The notes under the pieces were generated by a model. That model searched no databases. It had not been told where the DNA came from and worked only from the letters and a program-made list of their open reading frames with translations. A stretch of 64,000 nucleotides of DNA from the NCBI GenBank assembly GCA_040222455.1, contig JAVKDD010000027.1, positions 434,001-498,000 of the forward strand, in the 5' to 3' direction. This stretch comes from RHLJ01 sp040222455. Lineage in GTDB: Bacteria > Bacteroidota > Rhodothermia > Balneolales > Balneolaceae. This document shows positions 8,378-17,423 of the stretch, piece by piece; the first letter of the stretch is position 1; each line of letters begins with the position of its first letter. The translations under genes were made by a program, and so were the position numbers.

Positions 8378-9391
8378 TTATTTATACCCATCCGGGTTAT
8401 TACTTTGCCAGCGCCAACCATCTTCGCACATTTCTTTAATTCCACGCTTTGCTTCCCAATCTAATTCTTTTTTTGCAAGAGCAGGCTCAGCATAGCAAGA
8501 AGCTATATCACCAGGACGTCGAGGTCCGATTTTATACGCTACTTTTTCACCTGATGCATCTTCAAATGCTTTGATCATTTCTAATACACTTGATCCTTTT
8601 CCAGTTCCTAAATTATATATTTTAACACCGCCATTTGCACCCTCTAGTTTTTCAATGGCTTTTAAGTGTCCAATTGCCAAATCAACAACGTGGATATAAT
8701 CCCTTACACCGGTTCCATCAATTGTAGGATAGTCGCCGCCAAAAACAGAAAGTTGCTTTAGTTTTCCAACCGCAACTTGCGAAACATACGGCATCAAATT
8801 GTTTGGTATTCCATTTGGATCCTCTCCAATTAAACCAGATTTATGAGCCCCAACAGGATTGAAGTATCTAAGTAAAGTTATGTTCCAAGAGTTATCTGAA
8901 ACGTGGAGATCTTTTAAAATATATTCTATAAAAAGTTTGGTGCGACCATAAGGATTTGTTGCAGATAGAGGAAAATCCTCAGTTATTGGTACGGTGGCAG
9001 GATCTCCATAAACAGTAGCTGAAGAGCTGAAAACCAATTTTTTTACTTCAAAATCATTCATCACTTCACAAAGAACAAGCGTACTATCTAAGTTATTTTG
9101 ATAATACATAATTGGTTTGCCAATAGATTCACCAACAGCTTTAAATCCTGCAAAATGTATCACGGAATCAATATCATGTTTTTTGAAAATCTCTTCTAGT
9201 TTTGACTTTTCAACTAAATCAACATTGTAAAAGTGTGGTTTTTTTCCTGTGATTTGGTGAACTCTTCTAAGCGATTCTTCGCTACTGTTTGAAAGATTAT
9301 CAACTACTATCACTTCATGATCGGTGTTTAATAGTTCTAATACGGTATGACTTCCAATATAGCCTGCACCACCTGTTACTAATACTGACAT
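8378..9391 (-). CDS. galE: UDP-glucose 4-epimerase
   Basis: GalE interconverts UDP-glucose and UDP-galactose using bound NAD, supplying sugar nucleotides for galactose use and surface glycans. The 337-residue length is typical. The Rossmann glycine motif is VTGGAGYIGSH at residues 5-15, the catalytic Ser lies in FSSSATVYG (about 124), and Tyr148/Lys152 form the YxxxK pair in NPYGRTK. The C-terminal WRWQSNNPDGY motif is diagnostic of GalE. It lies 64 bases downstream of an unknown gene that follows a two-component system on the same strand. Confidence 0.96.
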   Translation of the reverse strand: MSVLVTGGAGYIGSHTVLELLNTDHEVIVVDNLSNSSEESLRRVHQITGKKPHFYNVDLVEKSKLEEIFKKHDIDSVIHFAGFKAVGESIGKPIMYYQNNLDSTLVLCEVMNDFEVKKLVFSSSATVYGDPATVPITEDFPLSATNPYGRTKLFIEYILKDLHVSDNSWNITLLRYFNPVGAHKSGLIGEDPNGIPNNLMPYVSQVAVGKLKQLSVFGGDYPTIDGTGVRDYIHVVDLAIGHLKAIEKLEGANGGVKIYNLGTGKGSSVLEMIKAFEDASGEKVAYKIGPRRPGDIASCYAEPALAKKELDWEAKRGIKEMCEDGWRWQSNNPDGYK

Positions 9392-9455
9392 AACTTTTTT
9401 TTAAATGATTTGAATCGTGGAAAACTATAACATATTCCACAGAAAACCTTGTAAA

Positions 9456-9980
9456 TTAGTTGATAATCTCAACTTTATCACTTATCCCAAGTTTATTAAA
9501 ATAATCAACTTGACTTTCAAAAGAGCTGTAGCTTGTGATCATTTTAGCTTTGAAGAAGTCTGTTTCAATATTTAAATGAGTCTCTCGAAGTTTGTACCGA
9601 AACAATTTAGTTAGCCATCCTAGAATGGGTAAATCAGCAAATTTGGAAAAAATTCTAAATGATAAATTATTCCAACTATTTCGTTCTTCAGAATGTTTTG
9701 ATAGCATTATTTTCTTTAAGGTATTTGTAGATATAAGAATACCGTTCCTATAATTACTTCCATTTAAGAGCAAAAATAATCCTTTTTCATAGCGTTGAAA
9801 AATAGCTTTCATTTGATCTCTTTTTAAAGGAAGTGGATTACCTTTTAAATCGGTGCATTCTTTTAGGAAATATATGGATGAACCAGTAATAGTAAGTATT
9901 TTACCAGATTCTTTATAGGGTTTACCGAGAATGGGAATAATATTATCCGGATTATCTAATTGGCTTTCTTTTAATAGCAT
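9456..9980 (-). CDS. conserved-looking protein of unknown function
   Basis: I do not recognise this 174-residue protein. It has no signal peptide or clear membrane helix; the stretch around residues 110-130 (FSKFADLPILGWLTKLF) is amphipathic. Composition is mixed and basic, consistent with a real cytoplasmic protein. It starts 11 bases after the histidine-kinase stop, so it probably belongs to the same transcript as the response regulator and kinase and may be part of that signalling output. No catalytic motif is evident. Confidence 0.75.
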   Translation of the reverse strand: MLLKESQLDNPDNIIPILGKPYKESGKILTITGSSIYFLKECTDLKGNPLPLKRDQMKAIFQRYEKGLFLLLNGSNYRNGILISTNTLKKIMLSKHSEERNSWNNLSFRIFSKFADLPILGWLTKLFRYKLRETHLNIETDFFKAKMITSYSSFESQVDYFNKLGISDKVEIIN

Positions 9981-9991
9981 GTTTCATAGTG

Positions 9992-11467
9992 TTAGTCTGT
10001 ATAAGGTAATAGTCTAAAACTAAAAGTCGTTCCCTTATTGAGTACACTTTTTACAGAAAGCTTTGAACCATGAAGTTCAAGTATTTTTTGAGCGATTGAA
10101 AGTCCTAATCCTACCCCTGGTTCTCCAGTTCTGCTTGGATCAGTTTGATAGAATCGATCGAATATTCTAGTAATCTGATCTTGTGGAATACCAACGCCAG
10201 TATCCGAAATTTCTACACTAACTTGGTTTCCTGCGTTAGAAGGGATGATGTATACTTCACCCTTATATGGAGTGTTTTTGATGGCGTTATCAATCAAATT
10301 AGAAATTGCCCGTTCCATTAACGCAATATCAGCATTAACCAGATTCAAAGGTTCATTTGGAAGTATAGCTTTTAAAGTTATTTCTTTTTCAAGCGCTTGG
10401 GGTTGAAATTGAGCCACCAAATCTTGTGAGAGTTCAGCAATAGAAACTGGCTCGAGTTCTGGTTGAACATTTTTTGCATCAAGCTTTGAAAGCTCGAACA
10501 GTTCAGAAATTAAATTACCAAGTTTTCGAGTATTTCTAAGTACAATATCGTAGTATCGGTTTCTATCTTCTTTAGTAAGAGTTTTATCTTTTTGTTGAAT
10601 AGTCTCTAAATACCCTTGAATAGAAGCGAGTGGACTACGAAGATCGTGAGACACGTTAGCAATTAGTTCTCTTCTAAATTTGTCGACTTGTTTTATTTCA
10701 TCCATATTGGCAACTAAGGTATCTGCCATTTGATTAAAAGAGGAACCAAGAACCCCGATCTCATCGCTAGAATTTACGTCAACTCTTTTTTCTAGTTGTC
10801 CATGCTCGAACGCTTTTACTGTTGTTGTCATATCACGGAGTCGATGTGTGAGCCATCGAAATATTAATAGGCCAAGAAGAATTGTTCCAATTATAATAAT
10901 TCCAAGGCCCAACATGGTATTTTTTATGATATAACTTTCAGCCAGCATTCCTGCAGTTTCATCATATAATTTACCTCCTAATATAACATATAAATAACAA
11001 CCTTCTTCACCCATAATTGAAACATTAGCTACCGAAAAAGGCTTTAATACATTTGGGTTCAATGGATCTTGACCAAGTATAGGGAGTTCATCGCCTTTCA
11101 AGTATCTGTTTAAGGGATCAGTTTCTACAAAATCTAATTGTAAACTTGAACTAGATTCTTCACCTAAAAAAACACCTTTTATCATTCCATTATTACCAAC
11201 TAAATAAATATCAACCTGTGGATTAATCCCTTGGAGGTATTCAATTTGGGTTTGGATGTTATCAACTTCAATTGCGTTATTCAAAAAAGGTTGTATTTCC
11301 ATAGCCATTTCGAAGGCAAGGTCTTTATTTACTTTTTGAGTGGTTTCTTCAACAAACATTAGAGAAGATTTCATACTCAAATAAGCTAAAGAACCACCTA
11401 ATAATAGTATTAGCACCAAAAAAACTAGAGATAACTTACCATAAAAACTTTGGGTGAATAAATTCAT
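9992..11467 (-). CDS. sensor histidine kinase (HAMP, HisKA, HATPase)
   Basis: I start this at ATG 11467 (MNLFTQSF, 491 residues), two bases after the response-regulator stop; a TTG at 11473 would overlap that stop. Membrane helices at about 11-31 and 183-204 flank a periplasmic sensor of about 150 residues. Then come a HAMP domain (about 205-257), an H-box IANVSHDLRSPLAS with phospho-acceptor His274, an N-box NLIDNAIKNTP, a G1 box DTGVGIP, an F-box FDRFYQ and a G2 box GVGLGLS. It is the cognate partner of the OmpR-type regulator just upstream. The signal is unknown. Confidence 0.95.
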   Translation of the reverse strand: MNLFTQSFYGKLSLVFLVLILLLGGSLAYLSMKSSLMFVEETTQKVNKDLAFEMAMEIQPFLNNAIEVDNIQTQIEYLQGINPQVDIYLVGNNGMIKGVFLGEESSSSLQLDFVETDPLNRYLKGDELPILGQDPLNPNVLKPFSVANVSIMGEEGCYLYVILGGKLYDETAGMLAESYIIKNTMLGLGIIIIGTILLGLLIFRWLTHRLRDMTTTVKAFEHGQLEKRVDVNSSDEIGVLGSSFNQMADTLVANMDEIKQVDKFRRELIANVSHDLRSPLASIQGYLETIQQKDKTLTKEDRNRYYDIVLRNTRKLGNLISELFELSKLDAKNVQPELEPVSIAELSQDLVAQFQPQALEKEITLKAILPNEPLNLVNADIALMERAISNLIDNAIKNTPYKGEVYIIPSNAGNQVSVEISDTGVGIPQDQITRIFDRFYQTDPSRTGEPGVGLGLSIAQKILELHGSKLSVKSVLNKGTTFSFRLLPYTD

Positions 11468-11469
11468 AA

Positions 11470-12186
11470 TCAAATCTCCTCTAGTTCAGTAAATCGGTAA
11501 CCGACACCCCAAACTGTTTTTATAAATACCGGATTGGCTGCATCATCTTCAATTTTACTTCTTAAACGATTTATATGTGAGTTTACAGTATGTGAGTAGC
11601 CGCTGTACTGGTAACCCCACACAATATCTAGTAATTGTTGTCGGCTATATGCTCTTCCTGGATTTGTAGCAAAAAGCATTAATAAATCAAATTCTTTTGT
11701 TGTTAGCTCAAGTTGTTTACCATCTAATTCAATTATCCTTTTATTTGGGTAGATCGAAAGCTTACCAAAGCTAATATGATCCTGAATAGTATCTTTTTCT
11801 AACTGACTTGCTTTTGACCTTCTTAGTAATGCTTTTATTCTTGCCGATAATTCACGAATGCTGAATGGTTTAGTTAGATAATCGTCGGCTCCAATTTCCA
11901 AGCCCATAATTTTATCAATTTCTTCAGCTTTGGCAGTAAGCATCAAAATTGGGGTTGTTGAATCTTCTTCACGAACTGATTTACATATATCGAAACCGTT
12001 CATTCCAGGTAGCATTACATCTAATATTATTAAGGAATATGAATTAGATAAGATTTTCTTAAATGCTTCCAGGCCATTAAAGCTTTGTTCCACTGAATAA
12101 CTTAGGTCGGTTAATTGAATTTTTATCAGCTCAGATAAGTCAGTGTCGTCTTCAACAATAAGTATGGTTTTTTGGGGAGCTATCAT
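11470..12186 (-). CDS. OmpR/PhoB-family response regulator
   Basis: The 238-residue protein has a receiver domain with acidic pair VEDDTD, phospho-acceptor Asp56 in LIILDVMLPGMNG, the conserved Thr in LMLTAKA and Lys in YLTKPFS. A winged-helix DNA-binding domain follows (about 140-235; LELTTKEFDLL, YSRQQLLDIVWG, SHINRLRSKIE, IKTVWGVGYRF). It precedes its histidine kinase by two bases, so the pair is co-translated. It should activate or repress transcription when phosphorylated; targets are not visible here. Confidence 0.96.
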   Translation of the reverse strand: MIAPQKTILIVEDDTDLSELIKIQLTDLSYSVEQSFNGLEAFKKILSNSYSLIILDVMLPGMNGFDICKSVREEDSTTPILMLTAKAEEIDKIMGLEIGADDYLTKPFSIRELSARIKALLRRSKASQLEKDTIQDHISFGKLSIYPNKRIIELDGKQLELTTKEFDLLMLFATNPGRAYSRQQLLDIVWGYQYSGYSHTVNSHINRLRSKIEDDAANPVFIKTVWGVGYRFTELEEI

Positions 12187-12260
12187 ACGATCAATTTTAG
12201 CTCAATAATTACAAATTTCCGTCTACTAAAGTATCACGGAAAAATAACATAATAGATCTA

Positions 12261-12608
12261 TCAAGCGATCTCTTTAAGTTCTGTTAATACCCGATTACAA
12301 ATGTCGTCCATTTTATTGCAGGAAGCGTTTATCTCAGCATCACTTTTTTCTTCCCAGAGGAGAGTTTTGGCATGTTCGTATTCTTCAATAATTAAACCTA
12401 AGCCTAGCATTTGAGCAACAGGTTTAATTTTATGGCCAGCTTTTCTGAGGTTTACTTCATCTCTCTCTTTAAGAAATAGGGCATAATTTTCTTTAAACTC
12501 ACTAAATGATGTTAGCGCAGCCTCTGCAAATTCTTTTATATAAGTTGTCTCACCATACAGCATTTCTGTGAGTGTGGTAAAATCGACTAAGTTTTTTTTC
12601 TCGCTCAA
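12261..12608 (-). CDS. stand-alone HPt phosphotransfer protein
   Basis: The 115-residue protein is a single histidine phosphotransfer domain: the signature RKAGHKIKPVAQMLG contains the phospho-acceptor His59. HPt proteins relay phosphoryl groups between hybrid kinases and response regulators. The only start that retains the N-terminal helix (LVDFTTLTEM) is a TTG at 12608, with an in-frame stop 12 bases upstream; an ATG at 12563 would cut into the fold. The gene lies six bases after the thioesterase and 74 bases before an OmpR-type regulator/kinase pair, whose kinase is not hybrid, so its relay partner is probably elsewhere. Confidence 0.8.
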   Translation of the reverse strand: MSEKKNLVDFTTLTEMLYGETTYIKEFAEAALTSFSEFKENYALFLKERDEVNLRKAGHKIKPVAQMLGLGLIIEEYEHAKTLLWEEKSDAEINASCNKMDDICNRVLTELKEIA

Positions 12609-12614
12609 AACGAT

Positions 12615-12986
12615 CTATTCGTTAACTGGTTCAGTAATGTTATGTGATAAAGGTCTTCCGAATTCGTCAAGATGCACAAATACAATCTCATCTATTGTAA
12701 TAATAGTGTTTTTTTCAAACTTAGTTCGAACTTCGCACTTTACAGTTATTGAGGTTGTTCCAAATTTAACAGTTTCCATACCAATCTCAATCACTTCTCC
12801 TAATTTAGCAGAATTAACAAAATTAATTTCAGACATATACTTGGTTACAATATTGCCCTTCCCAAGTTGGCATAGTACAAATATTGCGGCTTCTTCATCA
12901 ATCCAACTTAATACGGTTCCACCAAATAGAGTGCCGTGAGCGTTTAAATCCTGTGGCTTGATTAATTTTCTACTAAAAAATCTCAT
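12615..12986 (-). CDS. hotdog-fold acyl-CoA thioesterase
   Basis: This 123-residue hotdog-fold protein resembles YciA/BFIT-type acyl-CoA thioesterases. The N-terminal LIKPQDLNAHGTLFGG followed by VLSWIDEEAA is the characteristic catalytic segment, with the Asp in the WIDEEAA helix the likely catalytic acid, and VNSAKLGEVIEI the following strand. It would hydrolyse acyl-CoA to free acid and CoA in the cytoplasm. It is shorter than YciA and lacks its C-terminal extension. It lies six bases upstream of the HPt gene; the functional link, if any, is unclear. Confidence 0.88.
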   Translation of the reverse strand: MRFFSRKLIKPQDLNAHGTLFGGTVLSWIDEEAAIFVLCQLGKGNIVTKYMSEINFVNSAKLGEVIEIGMETVKFGTTSITVKCEVRTKFEKNTIITIDEIVFVHLDEFGRPLSHNITEPVNE

Positions 12987-13273
12987 TAGCTATTTTTGAA
13001 TAGTTGATCAAAATTCTAAATCCTAATATAGTTAGATCAGACAATAAAACCCTGCTAGGTGATAAATTATAATCTGAGATAAGTGCTATTACCAATATTG
13101 ATAGAAAATGAAGTGAATTAGAATTACTTATAGTTTGTTAGATTTTATTTCTAAAAAAAGTTTAATCAATTCTTACCTTTTTAGTATAAAATTAATGTTG
13201 TATTGTGTAACAAATAGGTTTTAATAACTCTTAATAGCAACATTAAAAAATACGTCATTTATTTTCTCGAATC
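12987..13273. other. intergenic region upstream of parA
   Basis: This divergent, strongly A/T-rich spacer separates the thioesterase and parA. It must hold promoters for both directions. In plasmid ParA/ribbon-helix-helix systems the centromere lies beside the operon, so this is the obvious place for a partition site. By eye I see no convincing array of direct repeats and no good hairpin. Confidence 0.4.
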
Positions 13274-14029
13274 ATGAGGACAATCGCATTTACAAACCAA
13301 AAAGGGGGAGTTGGAAAGACAACTTCTACAATTAATGTTGGAGCAGGGCTAGCAAAACTTGGAAAAAAAGTACTCTTAATCGACTTAGACCCACAAGCAA
13401 ACCTAACTTATTCATTAAGATTACATTCTCAAAGACTTGATAAAACAATTTATCAGGCATTAAAAGGGAATACTAAACTTGAAGATGTTATTATCAAACA
13501 CAAGGGGTTCGACTATATAGCATCTTCATTAGAGCTCTCAGGAGCTGAACTAGAATTAGCTAATGAACCTGCTCGCGAAAGTCTTTTAAAGAACTTTTTA
13601 ACACAACTTAAAAGTACTGATTACGATTATGTACTTATTGATTGCCCTCCAAACTTAGGACTATTAACTTTAAATGCGTTTACTGCAGTTGAAGACATAT
13701 TTATAGTATTACAATCAGAATATTTAGCTCTTCATGGGTTATCTAAACTACTAGATTTAATAAAAGTTGTTCAACAAAGGCTAAATGCAAATTTGGAAGT
13801 GGGTGGTATCATCTGCACATTATACGATAGTAGAAAGAACCTTAATAAAGAAGTAGTGGGTCATATTAAAGACTACTTTGGAAAAAAAGTGTTTAATACT
13901 ATTATACGTGACAATGTTGCTTTAGCAGAGGCTCCAAGTCATCATAAGACAATTTTTGAATACGATGGGAACAGTAATGGCGCAAAGGATTATTTAGCGT
14001 TGGCAAAAGAAATAAAAAACGGACATTAG
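13274..14029 (+). CDS. parA: ParA-family partition ATPase
   Basis: The 251-residue protein has the deviant Walker A motif QKGGVGKTT with signature Lys10 and catalytic-loop Lys15, the Walker A' LIDLDPQANLT, and Walker B YVLIDCPPNLGLLTLNA. This defines a ParA/Soj-type ATPase that dimerises on ATP, binds DNA nonspecifically and positions a cargo. It lacks the N-terminal HTH of plasmid P1-type ParA. No ParB follows; instead a small ribbon-helix-helix protein starts four bases after the stop, as in type Ib plasmid partition pairs. The cargo could be a DNA element or a protein complex. Confidence 0.93.
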   Translation: MRTIAFTNQKGGVGKTTSTINVGAGLAKLGKKVLLIDLDPQANLTYSLRLHSQRLDKTIYQALKGNTKLEDVIIKHKGFDYIASSLELSGAELELANEPARESLLKNFLTQLKSTDYDYVLIDCPPNLGLLTLNAFTAVEDIFIVLQSEYLALHGLSKLLDLIKVVQQRLNANLEVGGIICTLYDSRKNLNKEVVGHIKDYFGKKVFNTIIRDNVALAEAPSHHKTIFEYDGNSNGAKDYLALAKEIKNGH

Positions 14030-14033
14030 TTCG

Positions 14034-14294
14034 ATGGATAAGAAGCAGGTTATGGGGCATAATCCGCTTGGGTATCGCCCTTTGGCTAATGCCAAATTTA
14101 GTTTTATACCTCAAACTGAATCAGGATCAGGTGAGGAAGAAAGTAAGGAGAAAAAAGCATCTCCCAACAAGAAAACTGTCTCCTATTATCTTGAGGAAGA
14201 TTTAATAGATGAGATCAAAAAGAGAGCTAAAGAAAACAAAAAATCATACTCTCATTTTGTAAATAAAACTTTAAAGAAAGCGATCGAACGGTAA
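14034..14294 (+). CDS. ribbon-helix-helix partner of ParA (candidate centromere binder)
   Basis: This 86-residue, lysine-rich protein has a flexible N-terminal half (about 1-45, Glu/Lys/Ser-rich) and a C-terminal ribbon-helix-helix fold: KKTVSYYLEEDLIDEIKKRA followed by a second helix, KSYSHFVNKTLKKAIE. Small RHH proteins encoded directly after ParA (ParG, omega, ParR-like) bind the centromere and use a flexible tail to stimulate the ATPase. The architecture here (disordered N-terminus, RHH C-terminus) matches that pattern, but the assignment as partition partner is inference from context. Confidence 0.82.
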   Translation: MDKKQVMGHNPLGYRPLANAKFSFIPQTESGSGEEESKEKKASPNKKTVSYYLEEDLIDEIKKRAKENKKSYSHFVNKTLKKAIER

Positions 14295-14369
14295 ATTTCT
14301 TTTCTTTTTTTGTTCAGTTTTCACAACAGCATTTGCTTATACTCTTCTAAATTTTAATTGCTGTTTTGA

Positions 14370-17300
14370 ATGTTTTTCGAGTATAAATCTACATCACTAT
14401 TTGAACTCGCTAAAGTTTTTGGCAAAAAAACCAAAATCTATAGGTTTGGAAAACCTTTTCAAAAAATTTGGGTCGTTGTTCAGAATAAAGAAGCCCAACA
14501 ATGGTTAACGCTTGAGGTAGCAAAGTTGGAGGGTATTGCTTTCAATTTTGAATTTATATTACCATCTGAATTGATGTGGAAGCTATATAGGGTTCAACAT
14601 CCTGATCTACCTAAAAATCTTCCTTCAGATAGAATTGCAATACAATGGCATTTATTTGAATTAATTCGGGCTAAAGGAGAGAGTCTGAACCTAGAATCGA
14701 TTCCTGAACAAGATAAAGAACTTTTTCAATGGTCTGGACAAATTGCGGATGTTTTCGATTTATATCAGGTTTTTAGACCTGAATTATTAGATCAGTGGGA
14801 AAGAAGTTGTACGACTACTGCAGATTCTACCGAAATTTGGCAAATGAAGTTATGGAACGAACTAAATTTAATTTGGGATAAGGAATACCCAAATATAGCG
14901 AACCGAAAAAGTGCTTTTTATTCTTTAAAGGAATTAACTACAAATGAAAGATTTGAAATAGAAAAATATCCTGAAGCAATTTTTGTATTTGGATTGTCAA
15001 CTACTTCCAGTCCTTTTCTAGACTTAATTACTTCTTTTGCTAATAATTTAGATATTCACTTTTTTGATATCTCTCTTAATTCTAAACAAAGTTCGAACAG
15101 TATTAAGTTTATAGAATGGCAATCTCCAAAAGCTGAATCCGATCATCTTTTAAAAGAATTCCTTTCACAAAAGAATACTCCTTACCACTTCGAAAATCTG
15201 GAAAAAGAGAAGTGTAACTCGATTTTAGTTAAGATTTCTAACGATAGTCTTGAATCCAATCAAGCAATTGAAATTCATTCTTGCCATAACCCAAAAAGGG
15301 AAGTTGAAATATTAAAAGATCATCTTTTGACTACTTTTGATAACCAAAAAGATCTTAATCCCGAAGATGTTTTAATAATGGTTCCTGAAATGGACAATTA
15401 TGCTTCGGTTATTGAATCTGTTTTTATGGGGGAAGAAAATGAGCTTCATATTCCTATTTCAACCCCTTCAAGGAATATGAATCAAAATTATAATGAGGTT
15501 ATTTCTTTTTTAGAACTTATTTCTTCAAGATATAAAATTGATGAGGTATTAGATTTTTTAGAAATCGATACGATTAGAAATAGATTTGAATTATCTGAAG
15601 ATGATGTTTTTACACTCAAAAAGTGGTTTATAGAGAATCGTATACACTGGGGACTTGAGCTATCAGATTCAATGTATTCTTTAGAAAAAGCAGTATCAAA
15701 TTTTATGTTGGGTTTCGCCATTGAACCGAACGATTTTGAAACTTATAAGGGCTTTATTCCTTCTAATGGCATTAATACGTCTGATCATGGTGAATTAGTC
15801 GCTAAATTTTCTTCATTCTTACAAATGTTAAAGCCAATTAAAAAGGCAATGACTAAAAGTAAGTCTCTAAAGCAATGGCTAATTGATATCAAAAAATGGA
15901 TTTTTGAATTATTTCAATTTAATGAAAGATCACTTAGTGGATTAATCACTTTATTTGACCGTTTAATTGAATACACGAATTTTATCGACACTGATAGTAA
16001 AGTGGAATTCAGTTTGATTAAGCCTTGGTTTATTGGACAATTATCTGAAAATATAGCTTCATCAAGTGGATTTGGTCATGGGGTAGTATTAAGCTCTTAT
16101 ATTCCATATAGAAGTATCCCATTTAAAAAAGTATGTATTTTGGGGTTAAATGAAGGGGTATTTCCTAGAAGTGCAACTCGGCCTAGCTTTGATTTAATTT
16201 ATACTTATCCTAAAAAGGGTGATAGAATAATGAAAGAAGATGACAAACTTCTTTTCATCGAATTGCTTGGAAGTACTTCTGAGAGTTTATTCATCAGTTA
16301 CTTAGGGCAAGATCAACATAGTGAAAACGTAAAACTTCCATCAATGTTAGTTCAAAAAATGATGGACGAATTAGAGGGTTTAAAAAAGAAAGAGCATAAA
16401 TTGCATGGTTTTGATTACTCATATTTTATAAGTCCAGACAGTTATTCGAATAAAAGAAGAGAGCTTGGTGAAAATATTCTGTCTGATAATAAAAAAGAGA
16501 GCCTTTTTATAAATGAAAATATCCCAATAGTTAAGAATTATGATTTGGAGAGTATAGAGTTAAATGAACTAATTAAGTTTTTTATTCATCCCTGTAAATA
16601 TCTGATTAACAACAGACTAATGATTAGTGAAGGATTTGAAATTACTGAACCTGCTAATCGTGAAGTCTTCAATATTTCAGCATTAGACAAATACAATCTT
16701 GATCAATTAATATTGGAAGGTCAAGAATCAAAGGTAGATCTAGAGAATATAAAAGAGTATTCAATTTTAGCGGGATTTTCACCTCAAGGTATTCCAGGCG
16801 AACAGTCATTTAAAGAGGAATTTGAAGATATTTCAAATCTACTAACTTTAGCTAAACATTTTATTAATGAGAAGGAAAGTAAAGGAGAATTAAATATTCC
16901 ACTTGATGGAATTAAAGTGGTGGGCTCTTTTAATAACGTTTATGGAAGTAAAAGTGTATTTATAAAAGCTGCTAAATTAAAAGCAAAAGACTTTATAAGC
17001 TCGTGGATTAAATATTTAGTTTTAAGTACATCGATTGAAAAGATTGACGAAATGATCATTATAGGGAGAGATTCATACGATAGAAATCAAGTGTATACGT
17101 TTTCAGGATTTGAACAATCAAAAGAGATGCTCTCTAAACTTATCAACTGGTTTATTCATGCTAATGAGAAGAAATCGTATGGTGCTTTTTTCCCAGAATC
17201 ATCGAAAGCTTTTGTAGAAGCTATTTATGCAGGAAAAGATAAAAATCCAATCAAGGAAGCAGAAAAAAAATGGGCTGGTTCCGAATATATATGTGGTGAA

Positions 17301-17423
17301 GGCATAGATTTTTATAACTCATTATACTGGAGAGGAGAACATCCCGTTGAGCTATCGGTATTTGAAGAAAATGCTCTATTATTTTGGGATCCAGTTTTTA
17401 CTCATCTTAAAAAAATAAAATGA
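14370..17423 (+). CDS. recC: exodeoxyribonuclease V subunit gamma (RecC)
   Basis: RecC forms the RecBCD helicase-nuclease that processes double-strand breaks, threading the strands and recognising Chi. The 1017 residues match RecC in size and order: the N-terminal inactive-helicase part opens with FEYKSTSLFELA and the SNxQWLxLxLA-like NKEAQQWLTLEVAKLEGIAFN; the middle contains SSYIPYRSIPFKKVCILGLNEGVFPR, the best-conserved RecC segment (quoted here by its ends SSYIPYRS and LNEGVFPR). The C-terminal third is a nuclease-like fold. The stop overlaps the recB start (ATGA). Position before recB and recD makes the assignment secure. Confidence 0.93.
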   Translation: MFFEYKSTSLFELAKVFGKKTKIYRFGKPFQKIWVVVQNKEAQQWLTLEVAKLEGIAFNFEFILPSELMWKLYRVQHPDLPKNLPSDRIAIQWHLFELIRAKGESLNLESIPEQDKELFQWSGQIADVFDLYQVFRPELLDQWERSCTTTADSTEIWQMKLWNELNLIWDKEYPNIANRKSAFYSLKELTTNERFEIEKYPEAIFVFGLSTTSSPFLDLITSFANNLDIHFFDISLNSKQSSNSIKFIEWQSPKAESDHLLKEFLSQKNTPYHFENLEKEKCNSILVKISNDSLESNQAIEIHSCHNPKREVEILKDHLLTTFDNQKDLNPEDVLIMVPEMDNYASVIESVFMGEENELHIPISTPSRNMNQNYNEVISFLELISSRYKIDEVLDFLEIDTIRNRFELSEDDVFTLKKWFIENRIHWGLELSDSMYSLEKAVSNFMLGFAIEPNDFETYKGFIPSNGINTSDHGELVAKFSSFLQMLKPIKKAMTKSKSLKQWLIDIKKWIFELFQFNERSLSGLITLFDRLIEYTNFIDTDSKVEFSLIKPWFIGQLSENIASSSGFGHGVVLSSYIPYRSIPFKKVCILGLNEGVFPRSATRPSFDLIYTYPKKGDRIMKEDDKLLFIELLGSTSESLFISYLGQDQHSENVKLPSMLVQKMMDELEGLKKKEHKLHGFDYSYFISPDSYSNKRRELGENILSDNKKESLFINENIPIVKNYDLESIELNELIKFFIHPCKYLINNRLMISEGFEITEPANREVFNISALDKYNLDQLILEGQESKVDLENIKEYSILAGFSPQGIPGEQSFKEEFEDISNLLTLAKHFINEKESKGELNIPLDGIKVVGSFNNVYGSKSVFIKAAKLKAKDFISSWIKYLVLSTSIEKIDEMIIIGRDSYDRNQVYTFSGFEQSKEMLSKLINWFIHANEKKSYGAFFPESSKAFVEAIYAGKDKNPIKEAEKKWAGSEYICGEGIDFYNSLYWRGEHPVELSVFEENALLFWDPVFTHLKKIK

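Noticed and set aside
12987..13273. A parS/centromere repeat array
   Set aside because: I looked for iterated direct or inverted repeats and saw none clear enough to report as a site.
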